NCBI RefSeq assembly: GCF_003668635.1
Contig: NZ_RCWH01000005.1
Location: 372,001-436,000, forward strand
DNA from: Planomicrobium sp. Y74
GTDB taxonomy: Bacteria > Bacillota > Bacilli > Bacillales_A > Planococcaceae
Length of the DNA stretch: 64,000 nt
Reading direction: 5' to 3'
Shown: piece after piece, positions 25,602 to 34,111 of the stretch
Layout of the letters: every line of letters starts with the position of its first letter
Numbering within the stretch: position 1 is the first letter of the stretch
Notes under the pieces: model-generated
Database searches by the model: none
What the model was told of the DNA's origin: nothing
The model's input: the letters and a program-made list of their open reading frames with translations, nothing else
Program-made: the position numbers and the translations under genes

Positions 25602-26233
25602 TGTTCACAGGAATTGTGGAAGAAGTGGGACATGTCACTGCAATCCGCACAAAACCTCAAGCTATGGAATTGACGATTGCCTGTGCTCTTATTTTGGACG
25701 ACATCAAAAGAGGGGACAGCATTTCAATCAATGGCGTTTGTTTGACGGTATCTGTCCATGACCAGAAATCTTTTACAGTAGATGTCATTCCTGAGACAGT
25801 CAAATCTTCGACCATGTCAGATCTGCGGACCGGTTCTCGTGTCAATCTTGAACGGGCAATGCCGGCTACCGGCCGATTCGGGGGTCATTTTGTCAGCGGC
25901 CACGTTGATGGCGTCGGAGTCATCCGGTCGGTGAAAAAAGAATCGAATGCAGTGACTAAAACAATCGAGCTGGATTCTTCATTGATGAAATACATGATGG
26001 TCAAAGGGTCTATTTCTGTAGACGGCACGTCTCTCACTGTTTTTTCAGTTGGCACCAGCTCAGTAACAATTTCACTGATTCCCACTACACAGGAAGATTC
26101 ATTGCTTGGTGAAAAAGGAATTGGGGAACGCGTCAATATCGAATGCGATCTTTTGGCGAAATATACAGAACGAATCCATCAGTCCGATAAACCGGAAATG
26201 TCAAGAAGCTGGCTGGCAGAGCAAGGATTCTAA
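25601..26233 (+). CDS. ribE: Riboflavin synthase (alpha subunit)
   Basis: Dismutates two 6,7-dimethyl-8-ribityllumazine molecules to riboflavin and the pyrimidine precursor. The 210-residue sequence begins [10 protein letters not shown] and contains two homologous lumazine-binding barrels (about 1-97 and 98-200), with SINGVCLTV in the first matched by SVDGTSLTV in the second, and [10 protein letters not shown] between. GAGGAG precedes the ATG, which overlaps the previous stop. It is in the FMN-riboswitch operon with ribB and ribH. Confidence 0.96.
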   Translation: MFTGIVEEVGHVTAIRTKPQAMELTIACALILDDIKRGDSISINGVCLTVSVHDQKSFTVDVIPETVKSSTMSDLRTGSRVNLERAMPATGRFGGHFVSGHVDGVGVIRSVKKESNAVTKTIELDSSLMKYMMVKGSISVDGTSLTVFSVGTSSVTISLIPTTQEDSLLGEKGIGERVNIECDLLAKYTERIHQSDKPEMSRSWLAEQGF

Positions 26234-26246
26234 GGGAGGCATAACT

Positions 26247-26885
26247 TTGTTTTACAAGGTAGAAGAAGCATTGGAAGATTTGAAACAAGGCAAGGCAATT
26301 ATTGTTATTGACGACGAAGATCGCGAGAACGAGGGTGATTTTATTGCGCTGGCTGAACATGCCACGCCTGAAATCATTAATTTGATGGCGACAGAAGGCA
26401 GAGGGTTAATATGCGTACCTGTCACGGAAGGCCTCGCCAAAAAACTAAAAGTCGGGTTGATGACTGATGATAATACGGATGAGTACGGGACAGCATTTAC
26501 CATCAGCGTTGATCATAAAGATACAACTACAGGAATCAGCGCATTTGAACGCTCACATACAATAATGAGCATGATTAAAGAAGATGCCACGCCTGCGGAT
26601 TTTAAGCGTCCGGGCCATGTATTCCCGCTGATCGCAAAAGATGGCGGCGTACTTGAGCGCTCCGGGCATACGGAGGCAGCTGTGGATTTGGCAAAGCTTG
26701 CCGGTTCAGCTCCAGCAGGAGTCATTTGTGAAATCATGAATGTCGATGGAACGATGGCCAGAGTACCGGATCTGATCAAGGTGGCTGAAAGGTTGGAACT
26801 AGGAATTTTAACAATAAAAGATTTGATTGCTTACCAGCAAAAATTAGCAGCTGAGGGCTCAAGCCGCAGCGAAGGAGGAGAATGA
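26247..26885 (+). CDS. ribB: 3,4-dihydroxy-2-butanone-4-phosphate synthase (RibB only)
   Basis: Makes the four-carbon precursor of riboflavin from ribulose 5-phosphate. The 212-residue protein has the RibB signature [11 protein letters not shown] near the N-terminus, [23 protein letters not shown] and [14 protein letters not shown]. In most Bacillales this domain is fused to GTP cyclohydrolase II (RibA). Here the frame stops just after [13 protein letters not shown], exactly where the RibA domain would begin. The start is TTG 26247 with GGGAGG upstream; upstream in-frame ATG codons lie inside ribE. The stop overlaps the ribH start region. Confidence 0.95.
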   Translation: MFYKVEEALEDLKQGKAIIVIDDEDRENEGDFIALAEHATPEIINLMATEGRGLICVPVTEGLAKKLKVGLMTDDNTDEYGTAFTISVDHKDTTTGISAFERSHTIMSMIKEDATPADFKRPGHVFPLIAKDGGVLERSGHTEAAVDLAKLAGSAPAGVICEIMNVDGTMARVPDLIKVAERLELGILTIKDLIAYQQKLAAEGSSRSEGGE

Positions 26886-26887
26886 AT

Positions 26888-27355
26888 ATGACTGTACACT
26901 ATGAAGGATATTTAAATGGAGAAGGATTGAAGATTGGAATCGTTGTCGGCCGTTTCAATGAATTTATTACAAGCAAGTTGCTGAGTGGTGCGGAAGATGC
27001 ATTGAAAAGACATGGGGTAAATGATGAAGATGTATCAATTGCATGGGTTCCCGGTGCATTTGAAATTCCGTTGGTTGCCAAAAAGATGGCGGTCAGCGGA
27101 AAATATGATGCTGTTATTACACTGGGCACTGTCATTCGCGGAGCAACTCCGCATTTCGATTTTGTTTGCAGCGAAGTGGCGAAGGGCGTATCGCGTGCCA
27201 GCGATCAGGCCAATATTCCGGTTATCTTCGGTGTATTGACAACAGACTCCATTGAACAGGCAATTGAACGTGCCGGAACGAAAGCGGGCAATAAAGGCTG
27301 GGAATCTGCAGCAGGCGCAATTGAAATGGCCAACCTGATGAAAAAAATCCAATAA
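26888..27355 (+). CDS. ribH: 6,7-dimethyl-8-ribityllumazine synthase
   Basis: Condenses the RibB product with the pyrimidine intermediate; family members form 60-subunit capsids that can enclose RibE. The 155-residue protein has the expected [41 protein letters not shown] (with the catalytic His) and [26 protein letters not shown] motifs. AAGGAGG lies 9 nt before ATG 26888; the earlier ATG at 26882 is only 3 nt from it and so less suitable. It is the last gene of the operon. Confidence 0.96.
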   Translation: MTVHYEGYLNGEGLKIGIVVGRFNEFITSKLLSGAEDALKRHGVNDEDVSIAWVPGAFEIPLVAKKMAVSGKYDAVITLGTVIRGATPHFDFVCSEVAKGVSRASDQANIPVIFGVLTTDSIEQAIERAGTKAGNKGWESAAGAIEMANLMKKIQ

Positions 27356-27393
27356 AGCTTACTGATTCAAAATATATTCAATGAGGTGTACCT

Positions 27394-27924
27394 ATGCAGA
27401 AGACTTTCTATTTGATCAGGCATTGCAAGGCGACGGGCCAGGCTCCCGATGCAGAATTGACGGCAGAAGGCAGGGAACAGGCCGAGGCGTTGACTGCATT
27501 TTTCAAAGGCATTGAAATCAGCCATATCATCAGCAGTCCTTTTACCCGCGCCATCCAGTCCATTGAGCCGCTTTCAGCTTCACGCGATTTATCGGTTCAA
27601 ATCGATGACAGGCTGGCAGAACGGGTACTCAGTACAGAAGATTTGCCTGATTGGATGGAAAAACTTAAGCAATCCTTCGACGATTTTAATTTGAAGTTCG
27701 AAGGCGGCGAGTCAGCCGGTGAAGCGGCGGAAAGAGGAGCTGAGGTCTTAGCGGAAGCTCCTGATAACGCTGTGTTGGTGACCCATGGGAATATGATGGG
27801 ACTGCTGCTGAAGAAATTTGAGGAAGCTTATGGCTTCGAAGAGTGGAAAGCTTTATCGAATCCCGATGTTTATGTTCTGACTATTGAAGGTGAAAAAGCT
27901 TCTGTAAAAAGAATGTGGAAATAA
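27394..27924 (+). CDS. Histidine phosphatase (phosphoglycerate mutase-like)
   Basis: 176 residues with the RHG-type motif in the form LIRHCKATG (phosphohistidine site), SSPFTRAIQSIEPL and the second catalytic histidine in VLVTHGNMMGLLL. Proteins of this branch are broad phosphatases rather than true mutases. It follows ribH by 38 bp behind a GAGGTG site, so it could receive read-through from the riboflavin operon, although no terminator is visible between them. Substrate unknown. Confidence 0.87.
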   Translation: MQKTFYLIRHCKATGQAPDAELTAEGREQAEALTAFFKGIEISHIISSPFTRAIQSIEPLSASRDLSVQIDDRLAERVLSTEDLPDWMEKLKQSFDDFNLKFEGGESAGEAAERGAEVLAEAPDNAVLVTHGNMMGLLLKKFEEAYGFEEWKALSNPDVYVLTIEGEKASVKRMWK

Positions 27925-27929
27925 AAATG

Positions 27930-27958
27930 AGCCCGGAACCTGAGTTCCGGGCTTTTTT
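27930..27958. terminator. Terminator after the phosphatase gene
   Basis: AGCCCGGAAC and GTTCCGGGCT form a perfect 10-bp stem with a CTGA loop, then six T. It lies between converging genes. Confidence 0.92.
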
Positions 27959-28582
27959 CTATTCCAATGTATTGCCTTCAGCAGGAATCGGATTGTTTTT
28001 CAGCAACCCTGCAAAGTGGTATGTGTTATAGGCCAGTCGTTCGATTGTAGATTTGGTGAAGTCATTGTCCCTGCCTACGTCCATATAGGATTCACCCGGT
28101 CCGGCTTCGCCGACCCAGTAAGCGTCGACATTCGGTGGAATGGTAAAGCCGATATGTGAAAGGCTGTAAAGAATTTCTGAGGCAGAATGCTTCGCGCCGT
28201 CTTCATTGCCGGTTACGACAGCTCCGCCAACCTTATTGTAGAAAACGGCTTGTCCACTGTCATTGGTGACGCTGCTGCTGCCATACAGCCGCTCGATTGC
28301 CTGTGTGCAAAGCGAGCTTTTCTCGCCGAGCCAGATTGGCGTTCCGATGATCAGGATATCAGCCGCCATAACCTTCTCTAAAATCTGCGGCCATTCATCG
28401 CCATCACCCATATCCTCCTGGACACCATGGGCGATGTTGTAATCAGCCAGCCTAATAATTTCCGATTCCACTCCAAGCTGATTGTAATGGATCTTCACAT
28501 CTTCCATGAAGCCTTCCGTATGGGAAGGGTCTGAAGTGCTTTTTAACGAAGTATTAAGGAATAAAGCTTTTAAATTCTGCAT
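27959..28582 (-). CDS. Flavodoxin-fold NAD(P)H-dependent FMN reductase
   Basis: 207 residues. The N-terminal LFLNTSLKSTSDPSHTEGF matches the phosphate-binding loop of the NADPH-dependent FMN reductase/flavodoxin-fold group, and IIGTPIWLGEKSSLCTQAIERL and GAVVTGNEDGAKH are typical FMN contacts. Likely a flavin-dependent oxidoreductase acting on quinones, azo compounds or metal ions. GGAGTG precedes the ATG. No operon partner is adjacent. Confidence 0.85.
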   Translation of the reverse strand: MQNLKALFLNTSLKSTSDPSHTEGFMEDVKIHYNQLGVESEIIRLADYNIAHGVQEDMGDGDEWPQILEKVMAADILIIGTPIWLGEKSSLCTQAIERLYGSSSVTNDSGQAVFYNKVGGAVVTGNEDGAKHSASEILYSLSHIGFTIPPNVDAYWVGEAGPGESYMDVGRDNDFTKSTIERLAYNTYHFAGLLKNNPIPAEGNTLE

Positions 28583-28714
28583 GCGAACACTCCTTTTCTG
28601 TTAGTCTTTCTTCTTATTCCCTTTACGCAATTTATTATTCATAGCTTTAGAATAGTTTGAAAAGGGTGAAACGATTATAATAAGTATAGATATTCTTTAA
28701 GGAGGCGACTGGAT

Positions 28715-29728
28715 TTGGTGAAGAAGTTTGAAGATGAAGTAATGCAGACGATGAATAAGATGTTTGAAAATGAAATGAAGAAAGTCAACGACATGCTGGA
28801 GCAGGATTTGCTGATCTCACTGATCGGCGAAGTCAATGCCGGGAAATCTTCAACCGTCAATAAAATCATAGGTGAAGACATTGCCAGCACGAATCCAATG
28901 CCGGGTGAGACTGTAAGCGTCGACCCGTATAATATGCGCGGGCTTGAAAACATCAAATTCATGGATACTCCGGGTCTGAATGACCCCAATGATGAAAATC
29001 CGAAAAAGACGCTTGAATTCGTCCAGAAATCAGATGTGGTATTATTTTTCCTCAATGCTGCGGGAACGGTTTTCTCCGACAGCGAAAAAGAGAAATTCAC
29101 AGCCATCGAAAAGAACAATAAGGACATTCTTATTGTATTGAATAAAATCGACGCTGCTGAAAATATCCCTTCCTTAATCCAATTTGTTAAAAACCATACC
29201 AACAATAAATATAAAGTGATTCCGATTTCTTCAAAAACAGGCGAAAACCTGGAAGAAATGAAACGGGAAATCCTAGTGATTCTCGAAAAAAAAGGTAAAG
29301 ACCTGCTTTTTGCAAAAAGCATGAAAGAAAAATCTGCCGCAGCGACCAGGTGGATTGTCGGTGCAGGCGTTTCAGCCGGGATCATCGGGGCCTCTCCAAT
29401 ACCGGGGTCGGATGTCGTGCCGCTGACATCACTTCAAGTAGGTCTGATCATCAAGCTTTCGAAATTATATGATAAGCCATTATCCAAAAAAGCCGCGAAA
29501 GATATGATTGTCATTACGGCTACCCAAACTGTCGGCCACACAATTTACAGGCAGGCGTTGAAGTTTATTCCGGGAGCGGGCTCGGTCATTGGGGGAACAG
29601 TCGCAACAGCGATGACCGTGGCTCTTGGCTATGGAGTGAAATATGCGTATGAAAACAATATGGCCATCGATTATGATTTGATCGGGGATCTGTTTGAGAA
29701 ATATAAGCAGAAGTCTAAGAAAGCCTGA
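28715..29728 (+). CDS. Era/dynamin-like GTPase with C-terminal DUF697-like region
   Basis: 337 residues. A short coiled N-terminus (about 1-30) leads into a G domain: P-loop GEVNAGKSST (residues 38-47), G3 DTPGLND, G4 NKIDA and G5-like ISSKTG. The C-terminal third has two glycine-rich hydrophobic hairpins (WIVGAGVSAGIIGASPIPGSD and a second around FIPGAGSVIGGTVATAMTVALGYG), a DUF697-like feature that suggests membrane association. TTG 28715 is the best start (AAGGAGG 9 nt upstream). Family members are implicated in stress or membrane remodelling; the role here is unknown. Confidence 0.8.
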   Translation: MVKKFEDEVMQTMNKMFENEMKKVNDMLEQDLLISLIGEVNAGKSSTVNKIIGEDIASTNPMPGETVSVDPYNMRGLENIKFMDTPGLNDPNDENPKKTLEFVQKSDVVLFFLNAAGTVFSDSEKEKFTAIEKNNKDILIVLNKIDAAENIPSLIQFVKNHTNNKYKVIPISSKTGENLEEMKREILVILEKKGKDLLFAKSMKEKSAAATRWIVGAGVSAGIIGASPIPGSDVVPLTSLQVGLIIKLSKLYDKPLSKKAAKDMIVITATQTVGHTIYRQALKFIPGAGSVIGGTVATAMTVALGYGVKYAYENNMAIDYDLIGDLFEKYKQKSKKA

Positions 29729-29823
29729 CAGTCCAAGCCACTCGAATTAGAGTGGCTTTTATTCAATTGCGTTTAAAAAAGCATTGGTATAACTTTAGTA
29801 CATATAGGCAGAGGAGGTTCGGG

Positions 29824-30504
29824 ATGCATATTTTAGTTGTCGAAGATAATCCGAGCGTCAGTTCAATGCTCGAATTGTTTTTTTCAAAAGAAGGAATTAC
29901 CGGGGAGTTTGCTTCTGATGGCATCGAAGGATTCAATAAATATCAGCAAAGTGACTATGATCTGCTGGTCCTGGATTGGATGCTGCCGGGAATGGACGGC
30001 ATCGCATTGTGCAGAAAAATCCGCGAGCAGGGAGATCAGGTACCGATTATCATGCTGACGGCAAAAGACAGCGAATCGGATCAGGTAATCGGTTTTGAGA
30101 TGGGGGCAGACGATTATGTCACAAAACCATTCAGCCCACTTACCTTAATGGCGAGGATAAAAGCGGTCACAAGGCGTTCCCAAAAAGGGGAAACCGTTGA
30201 AGATCAAATACAGACGAAGCATTTCACGATCAATAAAACAACGAGAGAAGTACAAAAGGATGGCGCTGTTATAGAAAATCTCACACCCAAGGAATACGAT
30301 TTGCTCTTGTTCCTGCTGCAGCATCCGAAACAGGTGTTCAGTCGCGAACAGCTGCTGGAAAGAGTTTGGGGCTATCAATTCTACGGTGATGAACGGACGG
30401 TGGACGTCCATATTAAACGGATCCGCAAAAAAATATCCGGCGGCGACCAGTACTTCCACACTGTTTGGGGAGTTGGCTATAAATTTGAAGAACAGGCGGA
30501 TTAA
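29824..30504 (+). CDS. OmpR-family response regulator
   Basis: 226 residues. Receiver domain with the acidic pair Glu7-Asp8, phosphoacceptor Asp51 in LLVLDWMLPGMDG and Lys in DYVTKPFSP; winged-helix DNA-binding domain from about residue 130 (LTPKEYDLLLFLLQHP, RTVDVHIKRIRKKI, WGVGYKF). GGAGG precedes ATG 29824. The kinase gene overlaps its 3' end. An HtrA-type protease gene follows the pair, so a cell-envelope stress role like CssRS is possible, but the sequence is not clearly CssR. Confidence 0.93.
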   Translation: MHILVVEDNPSVSSMLELFFSKEGITGEFASDGIEGFNKYQQSDYDLLVLDWMLPGMDGIALCRKIREQGDQVPIIMLTAKDSESDQVIGFEMGADDYVTKPFSPLTLMARIKAVTRRSQKGETVEDQIQTKHFTINKTTREVQKDGAVIENLTPKEYDLLLFLLQHPKQVFSREQLLERVWGYQFYGDERTVDVHIKRIRKKISGGDQYFHTVWGVGYKFEEQAD

Positions 30505-31888
30505 TTATTTTTATCAATTGATGGGCAGCCATTTGAGCATTCTGCTAATATCCTTTTTGATTCTTAGCCTTTTGTTCATTCGCTTTGTCGAAGATTTCGC
30601 TTACCAGGACAAAGCGGAGGAACTTGAAAATTACGGGCAGGAGATTCTGGCCGAATTGGAAGGTCCGCGCCCTGGGGCAAACCTGGAACAGTACGTTTCA
30701 ATTCTACAGGCGCAAAATATCAATTTTATCGTTTTTGATCAGCAAAGCCGGATTCTATATCCCATATCGGAAGCATTCCCGCCGGTGGAACTTGCACCCG
30801 AGGAATGGAATACGATTGAGCGAGGGGAAACGCTTGTCGTCAACCGGGATGTAGAGCGTTTTGAGGATACAGTGACATTTGTGGCCCTGCCGTATGTAGA
30901 AGGCAATCAACTTGCGGGAGGTGTACTGCTGGCTGCGCCGGTCAGCGGTACAAGTGAAATGATTTATGAATTGAACCGAACGTTGCTGACGGCAATGCTG
31001 GCTGCTCTGGCCATTGCATTATTGCTCAGCTATTTGCTGTCAAAGCTGCACGTCAGCCGGCTGCAGCGAATGCGAAAAGCAACGGCTATGGTCAGCGAAG
31101 GAAACTACGAGGTGAAATTGCCTGAATCCGGTTCCGATGAATTCGGAGATTTAGCAAAAGACTTTAACAACATGACAACCAAACTTCATGCGTCAAGTGA
31201 AGAAATCGAACGTCTTGAAAATCGGAGGCGCCAGTTTATGGCCGATGTCTCCCATGAAATGAGGACGCCTTTGACTACAATAGCGGGTGTCATCGAAGGA
31301 CTTCGGAGCAATATGATTGAAGAAGAGCAGCGCGAAAAAGGCATACGTCTTGTCAGCGAAGAAACCAGAAGGCTGATTCGGCTGGTCAATGAAAATCTGG
31401 ATTATGAAAAGATCCGTTCGAATCAGGTGGCCTTGCTGAAAGAACGTATGGAAACAAAAGAATTGCTGGAGATTATTCAAGACCAGATGGAGTTTCTGGC
31501 TGCAGAAAAAGGCAACACCATAACAATTGAGACGCCGGAGAATCAAGAAGTTTATGTAGATATGGACCGCATGATACAGGTGCTGACCAATATCGTGAAA
31601 AACAGTATCCAATTCACCAGCAATGGAGAAATACGCCTATCTTCTTATTCTGAACCGGGTTTTACAATTATTGAAGTGGAAGACACAGGAAACGGAATCA
31701 ACGTGGAGGAAATTGATTTGATATGGCGACGTTTTTTTAAATCCGATGTTTCCAGAGGGAGCGGGCAATTCGGCTTGGGATTATCGATCGTCAAACAATT
31801 AGTGGAACTTCATGGAGGAGACATACGAGTAGAAAGCGAACAAGGAAAAGGGACGAAATTCATTATCCGGCTCCCTGATGAAAAATGA
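30485..31888 (+). CDS. HAMP-type sensor histidine kinase
   Basis: 467 residues with TTG 30485 as start (GGGGAG upstream), overlapping the regulator by 20 bp; ATG 30521 is an alternative. Two membrane spans (about residues 18-38 and 170-192) flank an extracellular sensor of roughly 130 residues. HAMP follows, then the H-box DVSHEMRTPLTTIAGVIEGL, and an ATPase domain with NIVKNSIQFT (N), EDTGNGI (G1) and GLGLSIVKQLVELHGG (G2). It is the partner of the OmpR-type regulator. The signal is unknown. Confidence 0.92.
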   Translation: MKNRRINYFYQLMGSHLSILLISFLILSLLFIRFVEDFAYQDKAEELENYGQEILAELEGPRPGANLEQYVSILQAQNINFIVFDQQSRILYPISEAFPPVELAPEEWNTIERGETLVVNRDVERFEDTVTFVALPYVEGNQLAGGVLLAAPVSGTSEMIYELNRTLLTAMLAALAIALLLSYLLSKLHVSRLQRMRKATAMVSEGNYEVKLPESGSDEFGDLAKDFNNMTTKLHASSEEIERLENRRRQFMADVSHEMRTPLTTIAGVIEGLRSNMIEEEQREKGIRLVSEETRRLIRLVNENLDYEKIRSNQVALLKERMETKELLEIIQDQMEFLAAEKGNTITIETPENQEVYVDMDRMIQVLTNIVKNSIQFTSNGEIRLSSYSEPGFTIIEVEDTGNGINVEEIDLIWRRFFKSDVSRGSGQFGLGLSIVKQLVELHGGDIRVESEQGKGTKFIIRLPDEK

Positions 31889-31953
31889 CGCACAAGCGAA
31901 TTATGCTTGTTCCTTCAGCTTGTTGAGAAAGATCAACAATGCAGGAATCGATA

Positions 31954-32117
31954 TTGCGCAAAACAGCTGCGCTTTCCTGGGGGCTTGCGCTGAGCTAACT
32001 CGTGCTCGGTCTCCCTCGCCCGAGTGGATCTCAGCACTTCGCTCGAAAGAGAGTTGGAAAGCCAACTCCCTTTCTGCTCCCCTGGGAGTCTTCGCTGTAT
32101 TACTCCATATCTCAGAA
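31954..32117. repeat. GC-rich palindromic repeat after the kinase gene
   Basis: Begins near ATTGCGCAAAACAGC and ends with TTCGCTGTATTACTCCATAT, which is roughly its inverse. Near-identical pieces occur inverted at 44374-44400 (AGATATGGAGCAAAACAGCG) and direct at 44597-44622. Short reading frames across it are by-products of the repeat. Confidence 0.65.
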
Positions 32118-32199
32118 GCACTTTCTATAAGCAGCAATTTAGTAGTTCACTAAGAAGTGAGAAAGCTCACACCCGGATTCTACGCAATATTAAAATGAA

Positions 32200-32311
32200 G
32201 CGGTAGGCGGCGACTCCTGCTGGATTCAGAGCGAGTCCTGAGACCCCGCAAGGAGCGTAGCGACTGAGGAGGCTCAGGCAGCTCCCAGCGGAACGCGTCC
32301 GCCTAAAGCGG
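32200..32311. repeat. GC-rich inverted repeat (interspersed Bacillales type)
   Basis: GCGGTAGGCGGCGACTCC at the left and CGCGTCCGCCTAAAGCGG at the right form an imperfect outer stem, with inner CCTGAG/CTCAGG arms and a GACCCCGCAAGGAGCG centre. I recognise this type from intergenic repeats in Bacillus and its relatives. No coding potential. Confidence 0.75.
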
Positions 32312-32345
32312 AATGATTGGAGAAGGAGATAGTTTCTTGGCAGCC

Positions 32346-32379
32346 AAAACGCCCAAGCGAATTTCGCTTGTGCGTTTTT
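32346..32379 (+). terminator. Terminator downstream of the repeats behind the kinase gene
   Basis: AAAACGCcCAAGCGAA and TTCGCTTGTGCGTTTT form a 16-bp stem with one mismatch, followed by TA and a second T run. A near-copy of its left arm (ACGCACAAGCGAATT) lies at the kinase stop codon, 460 bp upstream. Confidence 0.8.
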
Positions 32380-32561
32380 ACGTTTTTAAAAGAGATTAAA
32401 AGTTTCCATATTATTTAAAGCTTCGGTCATAGTTTATTCATATTTGCTTGTTAATCTTTATACAACGGCATAAGTAATAGGGTGAGCAGTGGCCGCCGCA
32501 GCTATTATCCATGTCGATAGCATAAATATCACTTAAACTCATAATTCAGGAGGAATACTAA

Positions 32562-33752
32562 ATGGGATACTATAATTCAACAGAACCGAAGAAAAGAAAT
32601 AAAGGGAGTTTTGCTTCAGGGTTTACTGGCATATTGGCCGGTGCTGTCCTGGCTGGAGTCGTGCTTCCCGGGTTTACTGATATAGAGCAAGGGATTGGCG
32701 GAGCAACGCAACAAGTAGAGAATATCAGTGGGGTGGAAAATGTTTCTTCCGTTGTCACGTCAGATGTTACCGAAGTAGTTGATGCCACTTCTGCATCAGT
32801 AGTTGGAGTGACGAATTTGCAGACTGCTCAACAAAATCAGTTCAGCCAAAACAGCGGCAGCAGCGAGCCTCAGGAAGCAGGAGCCGGGTCGGGTGTCATC
32901 TATAAAAAAGAAGGTGATTCTGCTTACATCGTTACCAATAACCATGTTGTTGAAGGTGCTGAGCAAGTTAAAGTAACGCTGTCTGATGGAACAGAAATCG
33001 ATGCTGAAGTCCTTGGGACGGATGTCTGGACAGATCTAGCAGTTTTGAAAACCTCTTCGGCTGAAATCAAGGATGTAGCTGAATTCGGAGATTCTTCTGT
33101 CTTGAAAGCGGGAGAACCGGTCATTGCTATTGGTAACCCGCTTGGCCTTCAATTTTCAGGGTCCGTAACAACTGGCGTGATTTCAGGGACAGAACGTTCG
33201 ATTCCGATTGATATCAATAAGGATGGAACAGAAGACTGGCAGGCTGAAGTGTTGCAGACTGATGCAGCGATCAACCCTGGCAACAGCGGAGGCGCATTGA
33301 TTAACAGCCAAGGCCAATTAATCGGAATCAATTCGATGAAGATTGCACAGGATGCAGTTGAAGGAATCGGTTTGGCGATTCCAATCAATTCAGCTATTCC
33401 AATCATCGAAGATTTGGAAGTCAAAGGTGAAGTTGAAAGACCAGCACTTGGTGTATCCATTTTGGATCTGCAAAACGTACCGGCACCAATTCGCCAAAAT
33501 GAATTGAATTTACCGGCTGAACTGGAAAAAGGTGTCGTAGTTGAATCTGTTGCCAAAGATTCAGGTGCAGAAGCTGCCGGCCTGCAGCAAAGTGATGTCA
33601 TTGTCGAAATGGGCGGAGATGAAATCAACTCGGTGCTTGAACTGCGCCAATACCTCTACACGAAAGCGGAAGTCGGCGATACATTGAATATTAAATTCTA
33701 TCGCGGTGCCGAATTGATGGAAGCAGAAGTTCAATTAACAGAAGGTGTGTAA
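32562..33752 (+). CDS. HtrA-family serine protease (S1C with PDZ)
   Basis: 396 residues. A single N-terminal membrane anchor (about residues 18-38) places the protease outside the cell. Trypsin-like catalytic triad: His128 in VTNNHVVEGA, Asp158 in TDLAVLK and Ser242 in INPGNSGGAL. A PDZ domain covers about residues 290-390 (PALGVSILDL, AAGLQQSDVIVEMGG). It degrades or refolds damaged exported proteins, like HtrA, HtrB and YyxA of B. subtilis. AGGAGG precedes the ATG. A two-component pair lies just upstream, separated by repeats. Confidence 0.95.
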   Translation: MGYYNSTEPKKRNKGSFASGFTGILAGAVLAGVVLPGFTDIEQGIGGATQQVENISGVENVSSVVTSDVTEVVDATSASVVGVTNLQTAQQNQFSQNSGSSEPQEAGAGSGVIYKKEGDSAYIVTNNHVVEGAEQVKVTLSDGTEIDAEVLGTDVWTDLAVLKTSSAEIKDVAEFGDSSVLKAGEPVIAIGNPLGLQFSGSVTTGVISGTERSIPIDINKDGTEDWQAEVLQTDAAINPGNSGGALINSQGQLIGINSMKIAQDAVEGIGLAIPINSAIPIIEDLEVKGEVERPALGVSILDLQNVPAPIRQNELNLPAELEKGVVVESVAKDSGAEAAGLQQSDVIVEMGGDEINSVLELRQYLYTKAEVGDTLNIKFYRGAELMEAEVQLTEGV

Positions 33753-33766
33753 AAAAGTTGTAAGAT

Positions 33767-33801
33767 AAAAAGCTCTCCCATTTCTGTGGGAGAGCTTTTT
33801 A
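33767..33801. terminator. Bidirectional terminator after htrA-like gene
   Basis: AAAAAGCTCTCCCA and TGGGAGAGCTTTTT form a perfect 14-bp stem around TTTCTG. Confidence 0.93.
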
Positions 33802-33836
33802 TATTTTGTAAAAGAAAGTTAATGTCTGAATATATG

Positions 33837-34055
33837 TCAGTCCATCAGTCCGAACAGATCGAAGCCGATGCCTATCGCCAAGATGATCAGCACAATCACC
33901 ATAAAGACAATCAATCCGGTTTTAACTTTATTCAACTCTTTTACTTTCGGTTCTTCCAGTCCTTCTTTTTTTTCAGGAGGACGGTTTACACTGTCGGTAG
34001 TGTCTCTCATATAATCCTTGCGTTCTTGCGGTTCGTTATTATTTTTGTCGCTCAC
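33837..34055 (-). CDS. Small single-span membrane protein, unknown
   Basis: 72 residues: a long hydrophilic, Lys/Glu-rich N-terminal half (1-46), then one hydrophobic span (LIVFMVIVLIILAIGIGF) and a short tail. Likely N-in, tail-anchored. Starts at GTG 34055 with GGGGAGG 8 nt upstream. It follows the DJ-1 gene on the same strand with 56 bp between them. No family recognised. Confidence 0.7.
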   Translation of the reverse strand: MSDKNNNEPQERKDYMRDTTDSVNRPPEKKEGLEEPKVKELNKVKTGLIVFMVIVLIILAIGIGFDLFGLMD

Positions 34056-34111
34056 AAATACTACCTCCCCGTTCTGTACGTTTCTATTTCTATACCCTCA
34101 GAAGAAGGATT

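Noticed and set aside
31878-32153. Short ORFs on both strands after the kinase gene
   Set aside because: They coincide with palindromic repeats and have no start signals.
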